DNA of 64,000 nt. Source: Amnibacterium endophyticum (GTDB lineage Bacteria; Actinomycetota; Actinomycetes; Actinomycetales; Microbacteriaceae). Every line of letters begins with the position of its first letter. Position 1 is the stretch's first letter. The notes under the pieces were generated by a model. It worked only from the letters and a program-made list of their open reading frames with translations, searched no databases and had not been told where the DNA came from. Shown here in pieces: positions 49,293 to 58,205 of the stretch. The stretch covers positions 1 through 64,000 of the forward strand of contig NZ_JBHUEA010000007.1 of assembly GCF_042680685.1 (NCBI RefSeq), given 5' to 3'. A program made the position numbers and the translations under genes.

Positions 49293-50345
49293 TCAGACCT
49301 GGACGACCGGGACGGGCAGGGTCGAGTCGACGCCGAAGCCGAGGGGGCTCGGCGCGACGCCCGCGGCGACGAGCCGGGCGCCGAGGCCCGCGATCATGGC
49401 CCCGTTGTCGGTGCACAGCGAGAAGGGCGGGATGCGGAGCGCCACGCCGGCCGCCGCGCACCGCTGAACGGCGACGTCGCGGAGCCGGCGGTTCGCCACC
49501 ACGCCGCCGCCCAGCAGCAGCCGCGGCACCCCCGTCTCGGCGCAGGCGTCGAGCGCCTTCGTCACGAGGACGTCGACGACCGCCTCGCGGAAGCCCGCCG
49601 CGACGTCGGCGACGCGCAGGTCGTCGCCCGCCGCCTCCACGTGCCGCGCGACCGCGGTCTTCAGTCCGGAGAAGGAGAAGTCGAAGCGGTGCCGCTGCCG
49701 GTCCTTGCCGCTCGAGAGCCCGCGAGGGAAGCGGATCGCGGCCGGGTCGCCGTCGGCGGCCGCCGCGTCGATCGAGGGGCCGCCCGGGTAGGGCAGGCCG
49801 AGCAGGCGGGCGGTCTTGTCGAACGCCTCCCCCGCCGCGTCGTCGAGGGTCTCGCCGAGGGGCTCGACGTCGGTCAGCAGGTCGCGGACCAGCAGCAGGG
49901 AGGTGTGGCCGCCGGAGACGAGCAGCGCCACGGTCGGGAGCTCCTCCGGCTGCGGCTCCGCGCCGCGGGCGTGCAGCAGGTCGGCGGTCACGTGGCCGAC
50001 GAGGTGGTTCACGCCGTGCAGCGGCAGCCCGGTCGCGGCCGCGAGCCCCTTGGCCGCGCCGACGCCCACCATCAGCGCGCCGGCGAGCCCGGGCCCGGCG
50101 GTCACCGCGATCGCGTCGAGGTCGCCGAGCCCGACGCCCGCCTCCGCGAGCGCCGCGTCGAGCGTGGGGCGGAGCGCCTCGAGGTGCGCCCGGGCGGCGA
50201 TCTCGGGCACGACGCCGCCGTAGCGGGCCTGCTCCGCCATCGAGCTCGCGATGGTGTTCGCGAGCACCTCGCGGCCCCGCACGATCCCGACGCCCGTCTC
50301 GTCGCAGGAGGTCTCGATGCCGAGGACCAGCGGCGCGGCGCTCAT
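49293..50345 (-). CDS. tsaD: tRNA N6-threonylcarbamoyladenosine synthase TsaD
   Basis: Catalytic subunit that transfers threonylcarbamoyl to A37 of ANN-decoding tRNAs, giving t6A. The 350-residue protein has GIETSCDETGVGIV, the metal-binding NHLVGHVTADL, LVSGGHTSLLLV, DFSFSGLKTAV and CTDNGAMIAGLG. It overlaps rimI (ATGA), and tsaB and tsaE lie upstream in the same run, so all visible partners of the t6A complex except TsaC are here. Confidence 0.96.
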   Translation of the reverse strand: MSAAPLVLGIETSCDETGVGIVRGREVLANTIASSMAEQARYGGVVPEIAARAHLEALRPTLDAALAEAGVGLGDLDAIAVTAGPGLAGALMVGVGAAKGLAAATGLPLHGVNHLVGHVTADLLHARGAEPQPEELPTVALLVSGGHTSLLLVRDLLTDVEPLGETLDDAAGEAFDKTARLLGLPYPGGPSIDAAAADGDPAAIRFPRGLSSGKDRQRHRFDFSFSGLKTAVARHVEAAGDDLRVADVAAGFREAVVDVLVTKALDACAETGVPRLLLGGGVVANRRLRDVAVQRCAAAGVALRIPPFSLCTDNGAMIAGLGARLVAAGVAPSPLGFGVDSTLPVPVVQV

Positions 50346-50797
50346 GCGGCGGCCGCCAGGTCGAGGCGCATCACGATCGCGTCGACGCCGTCCGGCTGGT
50401 AATACCGGGGACGCCGGCCGACGGCCCGGAAGCCGCGCGACTCGTAGAGGCGCTGCGCGACCGGGTTGTCGGCGCGGACCTCGAGGAAGAGGCGTCGCGC
50501 GCGGCGCTCCCGCGCCGTCGTGATCATCCGCTCGAGCAGCGCCGCGCCGGTGCCCTCGCGGCGGGCCCCCTCCGCGACGGCGATCGTGAGCACGTCGGCG
50601 TCGCCGCTGCCGGCGGGCGCGAGGACCGCGCAGTAGCCGACGACGCCGCGCGCGTCCTCGGCGACCGAGGCGTGGCCCGAGGCGAGCGCCTCCCGCATCA
50701 TCGCCTCGCTCCAGGCGTCGGTCGGGAAGCTCGCGCGCTCGATCGCCATCACCGCCGGCAGGTCCGCCTCCGTCGCGGCCCGGATCGCGGCGCTCAC
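50342..50797 (-). CDS. rimI: Ribosomal protein S18-alanine N-acetyltransferase-like GNAT (RimI)
   Basis: A 151-residue GNAT protein with IERASFPTDAWSEAMM (RimI signature), VLTIAVAEGARREGTGAALLERMI (acetyl-CoA site) and EVRADNPVAQRLYESRGFRAVGRRPRYY. GTG start overlaps the tsaB stop (GTGA), and its end overlaps the tsaD start. The position between tsaB and tsaD is the standard one. The native target may differ from S18. Confidence 0.92.
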   Translation of the reverse strand: MSAAIRAATEADLPAVMAIERASFPTDAWSEAMMREALASGHASVAEDARGVVGYCAVLAPAGSGDADVLTIAVAEGARREGTGAALLERMITTARERRARRLFLEVRADNPVAQRLYESRGFRAVGRRPRYYQPDGVDAIVMRLDLAAAA

Positions 50798-51396
50798 GAG
50801 CCGACCCGCTTCGGCGTCGAGAGCGTCACGTCCGGGCTCCGGAGGTAGCGGGCCTCCGCGGGCTCCAGCGGGACGTCGGCGGTACGGCGCAGCGCGGCGA
50901 TCCGGCCGAGCAGCGCGGCGTCCACCGCGCCCTCGGCCCGTGGCAGGGCCTCGGGCACCACGTCCGCGCCGACCGCGGGCTCCCCGGCCCGGCGAGGGAG
51001 CGCCGCGCCGTCCAGCTCGCGGTAGACCGTCGCGAAGCGCTCGCGCCGCTTCGCGACCGCGACGACCACGAGCGGCAGCCCGGTGCCCGCTTCGAGCGCC
51101 GCGAGCGCGAGCGCGTCGTGGCTGAGGACCGGCAGCTCCGGCACCCCGAGCGCGAGCGCCGCGGCGCGCGCGGCGGCCATGCCGACGCGCAGCCCCGTGT
51201 ACGGCCCGGGCCCGACGCCGACCGCGACGCCGGTGATCGCGGCGCGGTCGAGGCCGTGCAGCACCTCGGCGAGCAGCGGTCCGATGGACTCGGCGTGGCC
51301 CCTGGGGTCGTCGCTCGACGCCGCCCGGACGACGGAGCCGTCCTCCTCGACCACGGCGACGGAGGTCGCACCAGAGGTGTCGACCGCCAGCAGCAC
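50794..51396 (-). CDS. tsaB: t6A complex subunit TsaB
   Basis: A 200-residue ASKHA-fold paralogue of TsaD without the metal site. VLLAVDTSGATSVAVVEEDG at the N-terminus and GVGPGPYTGLRVGMAAARA mark TsaB. The GTG at 51396 follows TAGGCT by seven bases, so this gene has its own leaderless promoter although tsaE lies 96 bases upstream. Confidence 0.94.
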   Translation of the reverse strand: MLLAVDTSGATSVAVVEEDGSVVRAASSDDPRGHAESIGPLLAEVLHGLDRAAITGVAVGVGPGPYTGLRVGMAAARAAALALGVPELPVLSHDALALAALEAGTGLPLVVVAVAKRRERFATVYRELDGAALPRRAGEPAVGADVVPEALPRAEGAVDAALLGRIAALRRTADVPLEPAEARYLRSPDVTLSTPKRVGS

Positions 51397-51403
51397 GCCC
51401 GCA

Positions 51404-51409
51404 AGCCTA
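51404..51409 (-). promoter_or_regulatory. -10 element for leaderless tsaB mRNA
   Basis: TAGGCT on the minus strand, seven bases before the GTG at 51396; identical to the purU hexamer. Confidence 0.55.
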
Positions 51410-51430
51410 CGAGCGCGCGAGCCGACCACC

Positions 51431-51466
51431 TCCCGCTGGTCGAGGTACGACGGAGGAGCCCGAGAC
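51431..51466. repeat. Dispersed short intergenic repeat, copy 3
   Basis: CGCTGGTCGAGGTACGACGG then AGGAGCCCGAGACC, between tsaE and tsaB. Nearly the same as the copy at 12031 and related to the reverse copy at 18738. Confidence 0.65.
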
Positions 51467-51492
51467 CGAGGCTCCCGCGAGCGTGGCCCGCT

Positions 51493-51948
51493 TCAGGCCC
51501 CGAGGAGCACGCCGGCGGCCCAGCGCGGACCCGTCGGCTCCAGCTCGACCCGCCGCGTGTCGTCGTCCGCGCGCGCGATGCGGACCTCGAGCACGGAGTC
51601 GGCCATGCCGTCGACCATCCCCGCGCCCCACTCCACGACGACCACCGAGGCCTCCAGGTCGAGGTCGAGGTCGTCCAGCTCCGCCGGCGACGACAGCCGG
51701 TAGGCGTCGACGTGCACGAGCGGCGGCCCGCCGACGAGCGAGGGATGGGTGCGCGCCAGCACGAACGTCGGGCTGCTGACGGGCCCGCGGACGCCGAGAC
51801 CCTCCCCGAGGCCCGTCGCCAGCGTCGTCTTCCCCGCGCCGAGCGGCCCGGTCAGCACGAGGAGGTCGCCGGCGCGCAGCAGGCCGCCGAGGCGCACGCC
51901 CAGCGCGTGCATCGCCTCGGCGTCGGGCACCTCGAGCCGCTCGGTCAC
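51493..51948 (-). CDS. tsaE: t6A complex ATPase TsaE
   Basis: A 151-residue P-loop ATPase with LLVLTGPLGAGKTTLATGLGEGLGV, SSPTFVLARTH and HVDAYRL, then VVVVEWGAGMVD. Drives turnover of the TsaB-TsaD complex. The GTG at 51948 overlaps the alr stop (GTGA), so the longer upstream frame is rejected. Confidence 0.95.
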   Translation of the reverse strand: MTERLEVPDAEAMHALGVRLGGLLRAGDLLVLTGPLGAGKTTLATGLGEGLGVRGPVSSPTFVLARTHPSLVGGPPLVHVDAYRLSSPAELDDLDLDLEASVVVVEWGAGMVDGMADSVLEVRIARADDDTRRVELEPTGPRWAAGVLLGA

Positions 51949-53090
51949 ACCGGCACCCGCCGGACGCGGGCGCCGATCCGCGTCACGATCTCGTAGTCGA
52001 TGGTGTCCGCCCACCGCGCCCACTCGGCCGCGGACGGCGCCCCCGTCCGAGGATCGCCGAGCAGCACGACCTCCTGGCCGACCTCGATCGCGTCGTCGCC
52101 GACGTCGACGAGGAACTGGTCCATCGCGATCCGACCGCGGACCGGCCGCCGGCGCCCGCCGAGCAGCACCTCGGCCCGGTTCGACGCGGCCCGGGGCACG
52201 CCGTCCGCGTAGCCCATCGGCACGAGCGCGAGCGTCGTGGGGCGCTCCGCGCGCCAGACGTGGTCGTACGAGACCCCCGCGCCGGCCGCGACCCGCCGGA
52301 CCGCCGCGACCTCGGTCACGAGGGTCATCGCCGGCACCAGACCGAGCGGGGCGCTCTCGCCGAGCCCGTCCGGCGCCAGCCCGTAGATCCCGATGCCGCA
52401 GCGCACCATCGTGAGCCCGGTCTGCGGCCGCCCGAGGGCGGCTGCGGTGCTCGAGAGGTGGACCAGCGCGGGGTCGAGCCCCGCGTCACGGGCCGCGCGG
52501 ACGCCGTCGGCGAACCGCCGCTCCGCCCGCGCGTCCTCCTCGGCCGACGTGTTGGCGAGGTGGCTGAAGACCCCGCGGACCCGGATCCGGCCCGCCCGCT
52601 CCAGCTCGGCCGCGCGCGTGCAGGCCGCCGCCCAGGCCTCCGGCGCGAACCCGTTGCGGGACAGCCCCGTGTCGAGCTTCAGCTGCACGACCGCACCGGG
52701 CGCCGTCGCGGCGACCCGCTCCAGCTGCCGCTCGTTCGACACCCCGAGGTCGATCCCGGCCGCGGCGACGGGGCCGAAGTCGGCGTCGGCGTGCAGGATC
52801 CAGGCGAGCAGCGGCGCGTCGATCCCCGCGGCCCGCAGCGCGAGGGCCTCGTCCGGATCCGCGATCCCGAGCCAGGTGGCGCCGCCGTCGAGCGCCGCCC
52901 GCGCGGCGATCTCCGCGCCGTGCCCGTAGCCGTCGGCCTTCACGACCGCCATGAGGTCCGGCGTGCCCGCCACCTCGCGCAGGTGCCGCACGTTCGCCGC
53001 GATCGCGGCCCGGCTCACCCGCGCCTCGCGCACCGGCGCCGCCGACCCGTGTCCGCGCCCGGGTCCGCGCCCGGGCCGGGCGACGCTCAC
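51945..53090 (-). CDS. alr: Alanine racemase
   Basis: PLP enzyme making D-alanine for peptidoglycan. The 381-residue protein has the PLP Lys51 in MAVVKADGYGHGA, LKLDTGLSRNG, HLSSTAA, VRCGIGIYGL and the C-terminal catalytic Tyr region AGVSYDHVWRA. The first 20 residues are Gly/Arg-rich and not conserved, so the true start could be slightly later. GTG start overlaps the acpS stop (GTGA). Confidence 0.95.
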   Translation of the reverse strand: MSVARPGRGPGRGHGSAAPVREARVSRAAIAANVRHLREVAGTPDLMAVVKADGYGHGAEIAARAALDGGATWLGIADPDEALALRAAGIDAPLLAWILHADADFGPVAAAGIDLGVSNERQLERVAATAPGAVVQLKLDTGLSRNGFAPEAWAAACTRAAELERAGRIRVRGVFSHLANTSAEEDARAERRFADGVRAARDAGLDPALVHLSSTAAALGRPQTGLTMVRCGIGIYGLAPDGLGESAPLGLVPAMTLVTEVAAVRRVAAGAGVSYDHVWRAERPTTLALVPMGYADGVPRAASNRAEVLLGGRRRPVRGRIAMDQFLVDVGDDAIEVGQEVVLLGDPRTGAPSAAEWARWADTIDYEIVTRIGARVRRVPV

Positions 53091-53440
53091 GGCCCCTCGA
53101 GCACCACGAAGGCGCTCGCGATGCCCGCGTCGTGGCTGAGCGACAGGTGCGTCGACGTCACGCCGATGAGGGCGAGCCGGCGCGCCACCTCGCCGCTCGT
53201 GACGAGCACGGGCCGGCGCGACGGGTCGCTCTTGACGACCATGTCGTGCCAGGTGAACCCCGTGGAGTCGCCCGACGCCTTGATCAGCGCCTCCTTCGCC
53301 GCGAAGCGAGCGGCCAGCGACGACAGCGGCAGGTCGCGCTCCGACCGGGCGAAGAGCCGGTCCTTGAGCGGAGGCGTGCGCTCGAGCGACCGGCCGAACC
53401 GGGCGATGTCGACCACGTCGACCCCGATGCCGAGGATCAT
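53087..53440 (-). CDS. acpS: Holo-ACP synthase
   Basis: A 117-residue AcpS-type phosphopantetheinyl transferase that activates acyl carrier protein using CoA. GIGVDVVDIARF and FAAKEALIKASG hold the metal-binding Asp and Glu, and HLSLSHDAGIASAFVV ends the fold. ATG at 53440, 23 bases after glmS; coupled to alr. Confidence 0.95.
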   Translation of the reverse strand: MILGIGVDVVDIARFGRSLERTPPLKDRLFARSERDLPLSSLAARFAAKEALIKASGDSTGFTWHDMVVKSDPSRRPVLVTSGEVARRLALIGVTSTHLSLSHDAGIASAFVVLEGP

Positions 53441-53463
53441 CCGCCGCACCGCTGCATGCGCAC

Positions 53464-55317
53464 CTACTCGACCGTGACGGACTTCGCGAGGTTGCGGGGC
53501 TGGTCGACGTCGAGGCCCTTCGCCGCCGCCAGCTCCATCGCGAACTGCTGCAGCGGCGCGACGGCGAGCAGCGGCTCGAACATCGGCCCCGCGAGCGGGA
53601 TGCGCAGCACCTCGTCCGCGAACGGCAGCACCGCCACGTCCCCGGCCTCCGCCACCGCGAGCACGTAGGCGCCGCGGGCGCGGATCTCCTGGATGTTCGA
53701 GACGACCTTCGGGTGGAGGCTGTTCGAGTCCCGCGGGCTCGGCACGACGACGAAGACGCGCTGTCCCGGCTCGATCAGGGCGATCGGACCGTGCTTCAGC
53801 TCGCCGGCCGCGAAGCCCTCGGCGTGGATGTAGGCGAGCTCCTTCAGCTTCAGCGCGCCCTCGAGCGCGACCGGGTAGCCGACGTGGCGGCCGAGGAACA
53901 GGACGCTGCGGGTGTCCGACATCTGCCGGGCCATCTCGCGCACCTCCCCGCCCTGCGCGAGGACCTCCTGCAGCTTGGCGGGCAGCGCCTGCAGCTCCGC
54001 CACGAGCCCGCGGGAGTCCGCGTCGGAGAGCGCGCCGCGCACCCGCCCGAGGTGCAGCCCGAAGAGGTACAGCGCCACGACCTGCGCCGTGAACGCCTTC
54101 GTCGAGGCGACGGCGACCTCCGGCCCGGCGCGCGTGTAGAGCACGGCGTCGGACTCGCGGGCGATCGTCGCGCCCTGCGTGTTGCAGATCGACAGCGTCC
54201 GCGCCCCGCGCTCCCGCGCGTACTTGACCGCCATCAGCGTGTCCATCGTCTCCCCGGACTGGCTGATCGACGCCACCAGGGTGTGCTCCGACAGCACCGG
54301 GTCGCGGTAGCGGAACTCGTGCGCGAGCTCCACCTCCACCGGCACGCCCGCCCACTTCTCGATCGCGTACTTGCCGAGCAGGCCCGAGTACGCGGCCGTG
54401 CCGGCGCCGAGCAGCACGATCCGGTCGACGCCGCGCAGGACGTCGTCCGGGAACCCGCCCTCGATCTCGTCCAGCACCACGAGCCCGTCGTGGACGCGGC
54501 CGAGCAGGGTCGCCTCCAGCGCCTCGGGCTCCTCGCTGATCTCCTTCGCCATGAACGAGGACCAGCCGCCCTTGTCGGCCGCCGAGGCATCCCAGGCGAC
54601 CTCGTACTCCTCGCCCTCGACCGGCTCGCCGTCGAAGGTGGTGAGCGCGATGCCGTCGGGGCGGATGGCCACGATCTGGTCCTGCCCGATCGCCACGGCC
54701 CGGCGGGTGTACTGGACGAAGGCCGCGACGTCGGAGCCGAGGAACTGCTCCCCCTCACCGAGCCCGACGACCAGCGGGGAGTTGCGGCGCGCGCCGACGA
54801 CGAGCCCCGGCTCGTCCGCGTGCACCGCGAGCAGCGTGAAGGCGCCGTGCAGGCGGCCGACGACGGCCCGGAACGCGGCGAGCAGGTCCTTCGTGCGGCC
54901 GTACTCGCGGCCGAGCAGCACGGCAGCGACCTCGGTGTCGGTCTCCGACTGGAACGCGTACCCGTCCGCGAGCAGCTCGTCCTTCAGCGCCGCGAAGTTC
55001 TCGATGATCCCGTTGTGGATCAGCGCCAGCCGGCCGTCGTCGCCGAGGTGCGGGTGCGCGTTGCCGTCCGTCGGGCCGCCGTGGGTCGCCCACCGGGTGT
55101 GGCCGATGCCCGTCCGCGACGCGGGCAGCGGCGAGCGGTCGAGGTCGCGCTCCAAGACGCCGAGCTTGCCCGCCCGCTTGTGCGTCGTGAGCGCGCCGTC
55201 GTCGCCGATCACGGCGACCCCGGCGGAGTCGTACCCGCGGTACTCGAGGCGCCTCAGCCCGCCGAGCAGCACCTCCACGGAGTCACGAGGGCCTGCGTAT
55301 CCGACGATCCCGCACAT
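53464..55317 (-). CDS. glmS: Glutamine-fructose-6-phosphate aminotransferase (isomerising)
   Basis: Makes glucosamine-6-phosphate, the entry to cell-wall amino sugars. The 617-residue protein starts MCGIVGYAG with nucleophile Cys2; the glutaminase domain has LRRLEYRGYDSAGVAV, GHTRWATHG and NGIIENF. Two SIS domains follow (LGAGTAAYSG, SISQSGETMDTL, ATIARESD, LFLGRHVGYPVALEGALKLKE), ending NLAKSVTVE. The ATG follows TACACT by seven bases, so there is no leader and no room for a glmS ribozyme. Confidence 0.97.
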   Translation of the reverse strand: MCGIVGYAGPRDSVEVLLGGLRRLEYRGYDSAGVAVIGDDGALTTHKRAGKLGVLERDLDRSPLPASRTGIGHTRWATHGGPTDGNAHPHLGDDGRLALIHNGIIENFAALKDELLADGYAFQSETDTEVAAVLLGREYGRTKDLLAAFRAVVGRLHGAFTLLAVHADEPGLVVGARRNSPLVVGLGEGEQFLGSDVAAFVQYTRRAVAIGQDQIVAIRPDGIALTTFDGEPVEGEEYEVAWDASAADKGGWSSFMAKEISEEPEALEATLLGRVHDGLVVLDEIEGGFPDDVLRGVDRIVLLGAGTAAYSGLLGKYAIEKWAGVPVEVELAHEFRYRDPVLSEHTLVASISQSGETMDTLMAVKYARERGARTLSICNTQGATIARESDAVLYTRAGPEVAVASTKAFTAQVVALYLFGLHLGRVRGALSDADSRGLVAELQALPAKLQEVLAQGGEVREMARQMSDTRSVLFLGRHVGYPVALEGALKLKELAYIHAEGFAAGELKHGPIALIEPGQRVFVVVPSPRDSNSLHPKVVSNIQEIRARGAYVLAVAEAGDVAVLPFADEVLRIPLAGPMFEPLLAVAPLQQFAMELAAAKGLDVDQPRNLAKSVTVE

Positions 55318-55324
55318 CGGGCCG

Positions 55325-55330
55325 AGTGTA
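55325..55330 (-). promoter_or_regulatory. -10 element for leaderless glmS mRNA
   Basis: TACACT on the minus strand, seven bases before the ATG at 55317. Divergent from the coaA promoter 68 bases away. Confidence 0.55.
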
Positions 55331-55397
55331 TCCGGGCCGCGTCGCGCCCTCCCCACCCGCGGGGGCGGGCTCCCCCGTGCGCGGCCGGCACGGCGGC

Positions 55398-55403
55398 TAC
55401 GCT
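55398..55403 (+). promoter_or_regulatory. -10 element for leaderless coaA mRNA
   Basis: TACGCT followed by eight bases and the GTG at 55412. Confidence 0.5.
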
Positions 55404-55411
55404 CGTGCGAC

Positions 55412-56350
55412 GTGACGGACCGAGGCGCGCACGGTCCGAGCCCGTTCGTCGAGATCGAGCGCGCCGAGTGGGCCGCCCTCGCCGCGGACATGCCGCAGCC
55501 CCTCGCACCTGCCGAGCTGCAGCGGCTGGCCGGGATCGACGAGCCGCTCGACGCGCACGAGGTCGCCGAGGTCTACCTGCCGCTCAGCCGCCTGCTCAAC
55601 CTGTACGCCACCGGCGCCCGGCAGCTGCACGCGCGCACGAGCGCCTTCCTCGGCACGCGCTCCGCGACCACGCCCTTCGTGATCGGCGTCGCCGGGTCCG
55701 TCGCGGTCGGCAAGTCGACGGTCGCCCGCCTGCTGCGCGACCTGCTCGCCCGATGGACGGACACGCCCCGGGTCGAGCTCGTGCCGACGGACGGGTTCCT
55801 GCTGCCGAACGCCGAGCTGGAGCGGCGGGGCATCCTCGATCGCAAGGGCTTCCCGGAGTCGTACGACCGGCGCGCGCTGCTCCGCTTCGTGACGGCGGTG
55901 AAGAGCGGGGCCGACCAGGTGTCCGCGCCGGTCTACTCGCACGAGGCCTACGACATCGTCCCCGACCGCGAGGTCGTCGTGCACCGGCCGGACATCCTCA
56001 TCGTCGAGGGGCTGAACGTGCTGCAACCGGCGCAGCGGCAGGGCCTCGCGGTCAGCGACCTGTTCGACTTCGGCATCTACGTCGACGCTCGCACGTCCGA
56101 CATCGAGGAGTGGTACGTCCGCCGCTTCCGCAGCCTGCAGACGGCGGCCTTCGCGTCGCCCAGGTCCTACTTCCACCGGTTCGCGTCGTTGAGCCCGGAC
56201 GAGGCCCGCACGACGGCCTCCCGGATCTGGGCGGAGATCAACGAGCCGAACCTGCGCGAGAACATCCTCCCGACGCGGTCCCGAGCGACCCTCGTGCTGC
56301 GCAAGGCGGAGGACCACGCCGTCCGAACCGTGCTGCTGCGGAAGATCTGA
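55412..56350 (+). CDS. coaA: Pantothenate kinase, type I
   Basis: Phosphorylates pantothenate, the first step of CoA synthesis. The 312-residue protein has the P-loop GVAGSVAVGKSTVARLL, VPTDGFLLPNAEL, the DRKGFPESYDRRALLRF helix, PVYSHEAYDIVP, LIVEGLNVLQ and YVDARTSDIEEWYVRRF, all typical of CoaA. The frame is open far upstream but overlaps glmS; the GTG at 55412 fits the TACGCT promoter. Confidence 0.95.
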   Translation: MTDRGAHGPSPFVEIERAEWAALAADMPQPLAPAELQRLAGIDEPLDAHEVAEVYLPLSRLLNLYATGARQLHARTSAFLGTRSATTPFVIGVAGSVAVGKSTVARLLRDLLARWTDTPRVELVPTDGFLLPNAELERRGILDRKGFPESYDRRALLRFVTAVKSGADQVSAPVYSHEAYDIVPDREVVVHRPDILIVEGLNVLQPAQRQGLAVSDLFDFGIYVDARTSDIEEWYVRRFRSLQTAAFASPRSYFHRFASLSPDEARTTASRIWAEINEPNLRENILPTRSRATLVLRKAEDHAVRTVLLRKI

Positions 56351-56374
56351 GGCGCGGATCCGGCGCTGCGCCGG

Positions 56375-56830
56375 TCAGCGCCGGCGTGCCAGGAGGCGCC
56401 CGACGCCCGTGGCGAACGAGCCGAGCAGCAGCACGAGCCCCAGCTGGGAGGCCGCGCCGACCGCGAGGTAGAGGTAGTTGTAGAGCGCGACCGGCAGCGG
56501 GGTGAGGAGGCCGCCGTCGTAGGCGACCGCGTCCCCGCCCGCGGGCGCGACCCCGATGACGAGCCCCGCCAGCAGCACCAGGGCGAGCCCGGCCAGGCCC
56601 GTCCAGAGCAGTCGGCGTCCGCGCCGCAGCTGGTGCCGGATCAGCGCGGCGGCGATGCAGAACAGCCCGGCGACGAACACGAGCGTCGCGACGACGAGCA
56701 GCAGGTCGAAGGCCGGCGGCAGCAGGAACCAGACCAGCACGAGCCTCGGCAGCATCAGGGCGACCCCGACGACCAGCAGCCGCCGGACGGTGCGCGCACC
56801 CGCGACCGGCGGCTCCCCGACCGCGGTCAC
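56375..56830 (-). CDS. Hypothetical four-helix membrane protein downstream of glmM
   Basis: A 151-residue protein with four hydrophobic segments (about 17-37, 42-64, 75-95, 116-140) and a basic C-terminus (GRLLARRR). Not recognised. GTG start overlaps the glmM stop as GTGA, so it is translated with glmM; it converges on coaA. Confidence 0.75.
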   Translation of the reverse strand: MTAVGEPPVAGARTVRRLLVVGVALMLPRLVLVWFLLPPAFDLLLVVATLVFVAGLFCIAAALIRHQLRRGRRLLWTGLAGLALVLLAGLVIGVAPAGGDAVAYDGGLLTPLPVALYNYLYLAVGAASQLGLVLLLGSFATGVGRLLARRR

Positions 56831-58182
56831 GGGTTCGGGGCCAGGGCGAGGCGCGCGCGCACGACCTCGGCCAACGACTCCGCCACGGTCTGCGCGGTCG
56901 CGTGCTCGGCGGCCTCCACCATCACGCGGACCATCTGCTCGGTGCCCGACGCGCGCACGAGGACCCGCCCGGAGTCGCCGAGCGAGGCCTCCGCCTCCGC
57001 GATCGCGGCGAGCAGCTGCTCGTCCGACGTCCGGGTCCGGTCGACCTCCCGCACGTTCACCAGCACCTGCGGGAAGATGGCGATCTCGCCGGCCAGCGCC
57101 GCGAGCGAGCGCCCCGACCTCGCCACCTCCGCGGCGATGTGCAGGCCGGTGAGCAGGCCGTCGCCCGTCGTCGCGAAGTCGCTCATGATGACGTGGCCGG
57201 ACTGCTCGCCGCCGAGGGAGAGCCCCCGCGCACCGAGCTCCTCGAGCACGTAGCGGTCGCCGACCCGGGTCTGCACGACCTCGATGCCCGCGCCGCGCAT
57301 CGCCCGGTGCAGCCCGATGTTGCTCATCACGGTGGTCACGAGGGTCGACTGCCGCAGCACGCCGCGCTGCAGCATCGACTTCGCGAGGATCGCCATGATG
57401 CGGTCGCCGTCGACCACCTGCCCGGTGCCGTCGACCGCGAGGCAGCGATCGGCGTCCCCGTCGTGCGCGATGCCGAGGTCCGCGCCCTCCGCGAGCACCG
57501 CCGCCTGCAGCGGGCCGAGGTGCGTGGAGCCGACTCCGTCGTTGATGTTCACGCCGTCGGGGTCGTTGCCGATGGTGACCACTTCCGCGCCCGCGAGGTG
57601 GAACGCCTCCGGCGACACGCCTGCGGCGGCCCCGTTCGCGCAGTCGAGCACGATGCGCAGGCCGTCGAGGCGGTGCGGCAGCGTCTCGACGAGATGGACG
57701 ACGTAGCGGTCCTCGGCGTCGGCGAACCGCTGGATGCGCCCCACCTCGGCCCCGGTCGGCGCGAGCGGAGGCAGCGCCATCGCCGCCTCGATCCGGTCCT
57801 CGACCTCGTCCGGCAGCTTCCTGCCGCCGCGGGCGAAGATCTTGATCCCGTTGTCCGGGGCGGGGTTGTGCGAGGCGCTGATCATCACCCCGAAGTCGGC
57901 GCCGATGTCCGCGATCAGGTACGCGGCCGCGGGGGTCGGGATGACGCCCGCGTCGTAGACGTCGACGCCCGAGGCGGCGAGCCCCGCCGCCGTCGCCGAG
58001 GCGATGAAGTCCCCCGAGATCCGCGGGTCGCGGGCGAGGACGGCGAGCGGCCTGCGCCCCTCCCCCCTCGGCTCGGCGCCGAGGACATGGGCCGCGGCCT
58101 GCGCGAGCGAGAGGGCGAGGGCGGGCGTGACCTCGCGGTTCGCGAGGCCACGCACGCCGTCGGTGCCGAAGAGCCGGGCCAT
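56827..58182 (-). CDS. glmM: Phosphoglucosamine mutase
   Basis: Converts glucosamine-6-phosphate to glucosamine-1-phosphate, the step after GlmS. The 451-residue protein starts MARLFGTDGVRGLAN; the phosphorylated Ser104 lies in MISASHNPAPDNGIK, the Mg loop is DGDADRC, the sugar loop GGEQSGH, and the phosphate site RASGTEQMVRVM. It follows rpsI by 23 bases. Confidence 0.96.
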   Translation of the reverse strand: MARLFGTDGVRGLANREVTPALALSLAQAAAHVLGAEPRGEGRRPLAVLARDPRISGDFIASATAAGLAASGVDVYDAGVIPTPAAAYLIADIGADFGVMISASHNPAPDNGIKIFARGGRKLPDEVEDRIEAAMALPPLAPTGAEVGRIQRFADAEDRYVVHLVETLPHRLDGLRIVLDCANGAAAGVSPEAFHLAGAEVVTIGNDPDGVNINDGVGSTHLGPLQAAVLAEGADLGIAHDGDADRCLAVDGTGQVVDGDRIMAILAKSMLQRGVLRQSTLVTTVMSNIGLHRAMRGAGIEVVQTRVGDRYVLEELGARGLSLGGEQSGHVIMSDFATTGDGLLTGLHIAAEVARSGRSLAALAGEIAIFPQVLVNVREVDRTRTSDEQLLAAIAEAEASLGDSGRVLVRASGTEQMVRVMVEAAEHATAQTVAESLAEVVRARLALAPNP

Positions 58183-58205
58183 CGATCAGGTGGTGCCGGC
58201 GCGGA

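Noticed and set aside
53441..55318. glmS riboswitch-ribozyme upstream of glmS
   Set aside because: The glmS -10 lies seven bases before the ATG, so there is no leader to hold it.
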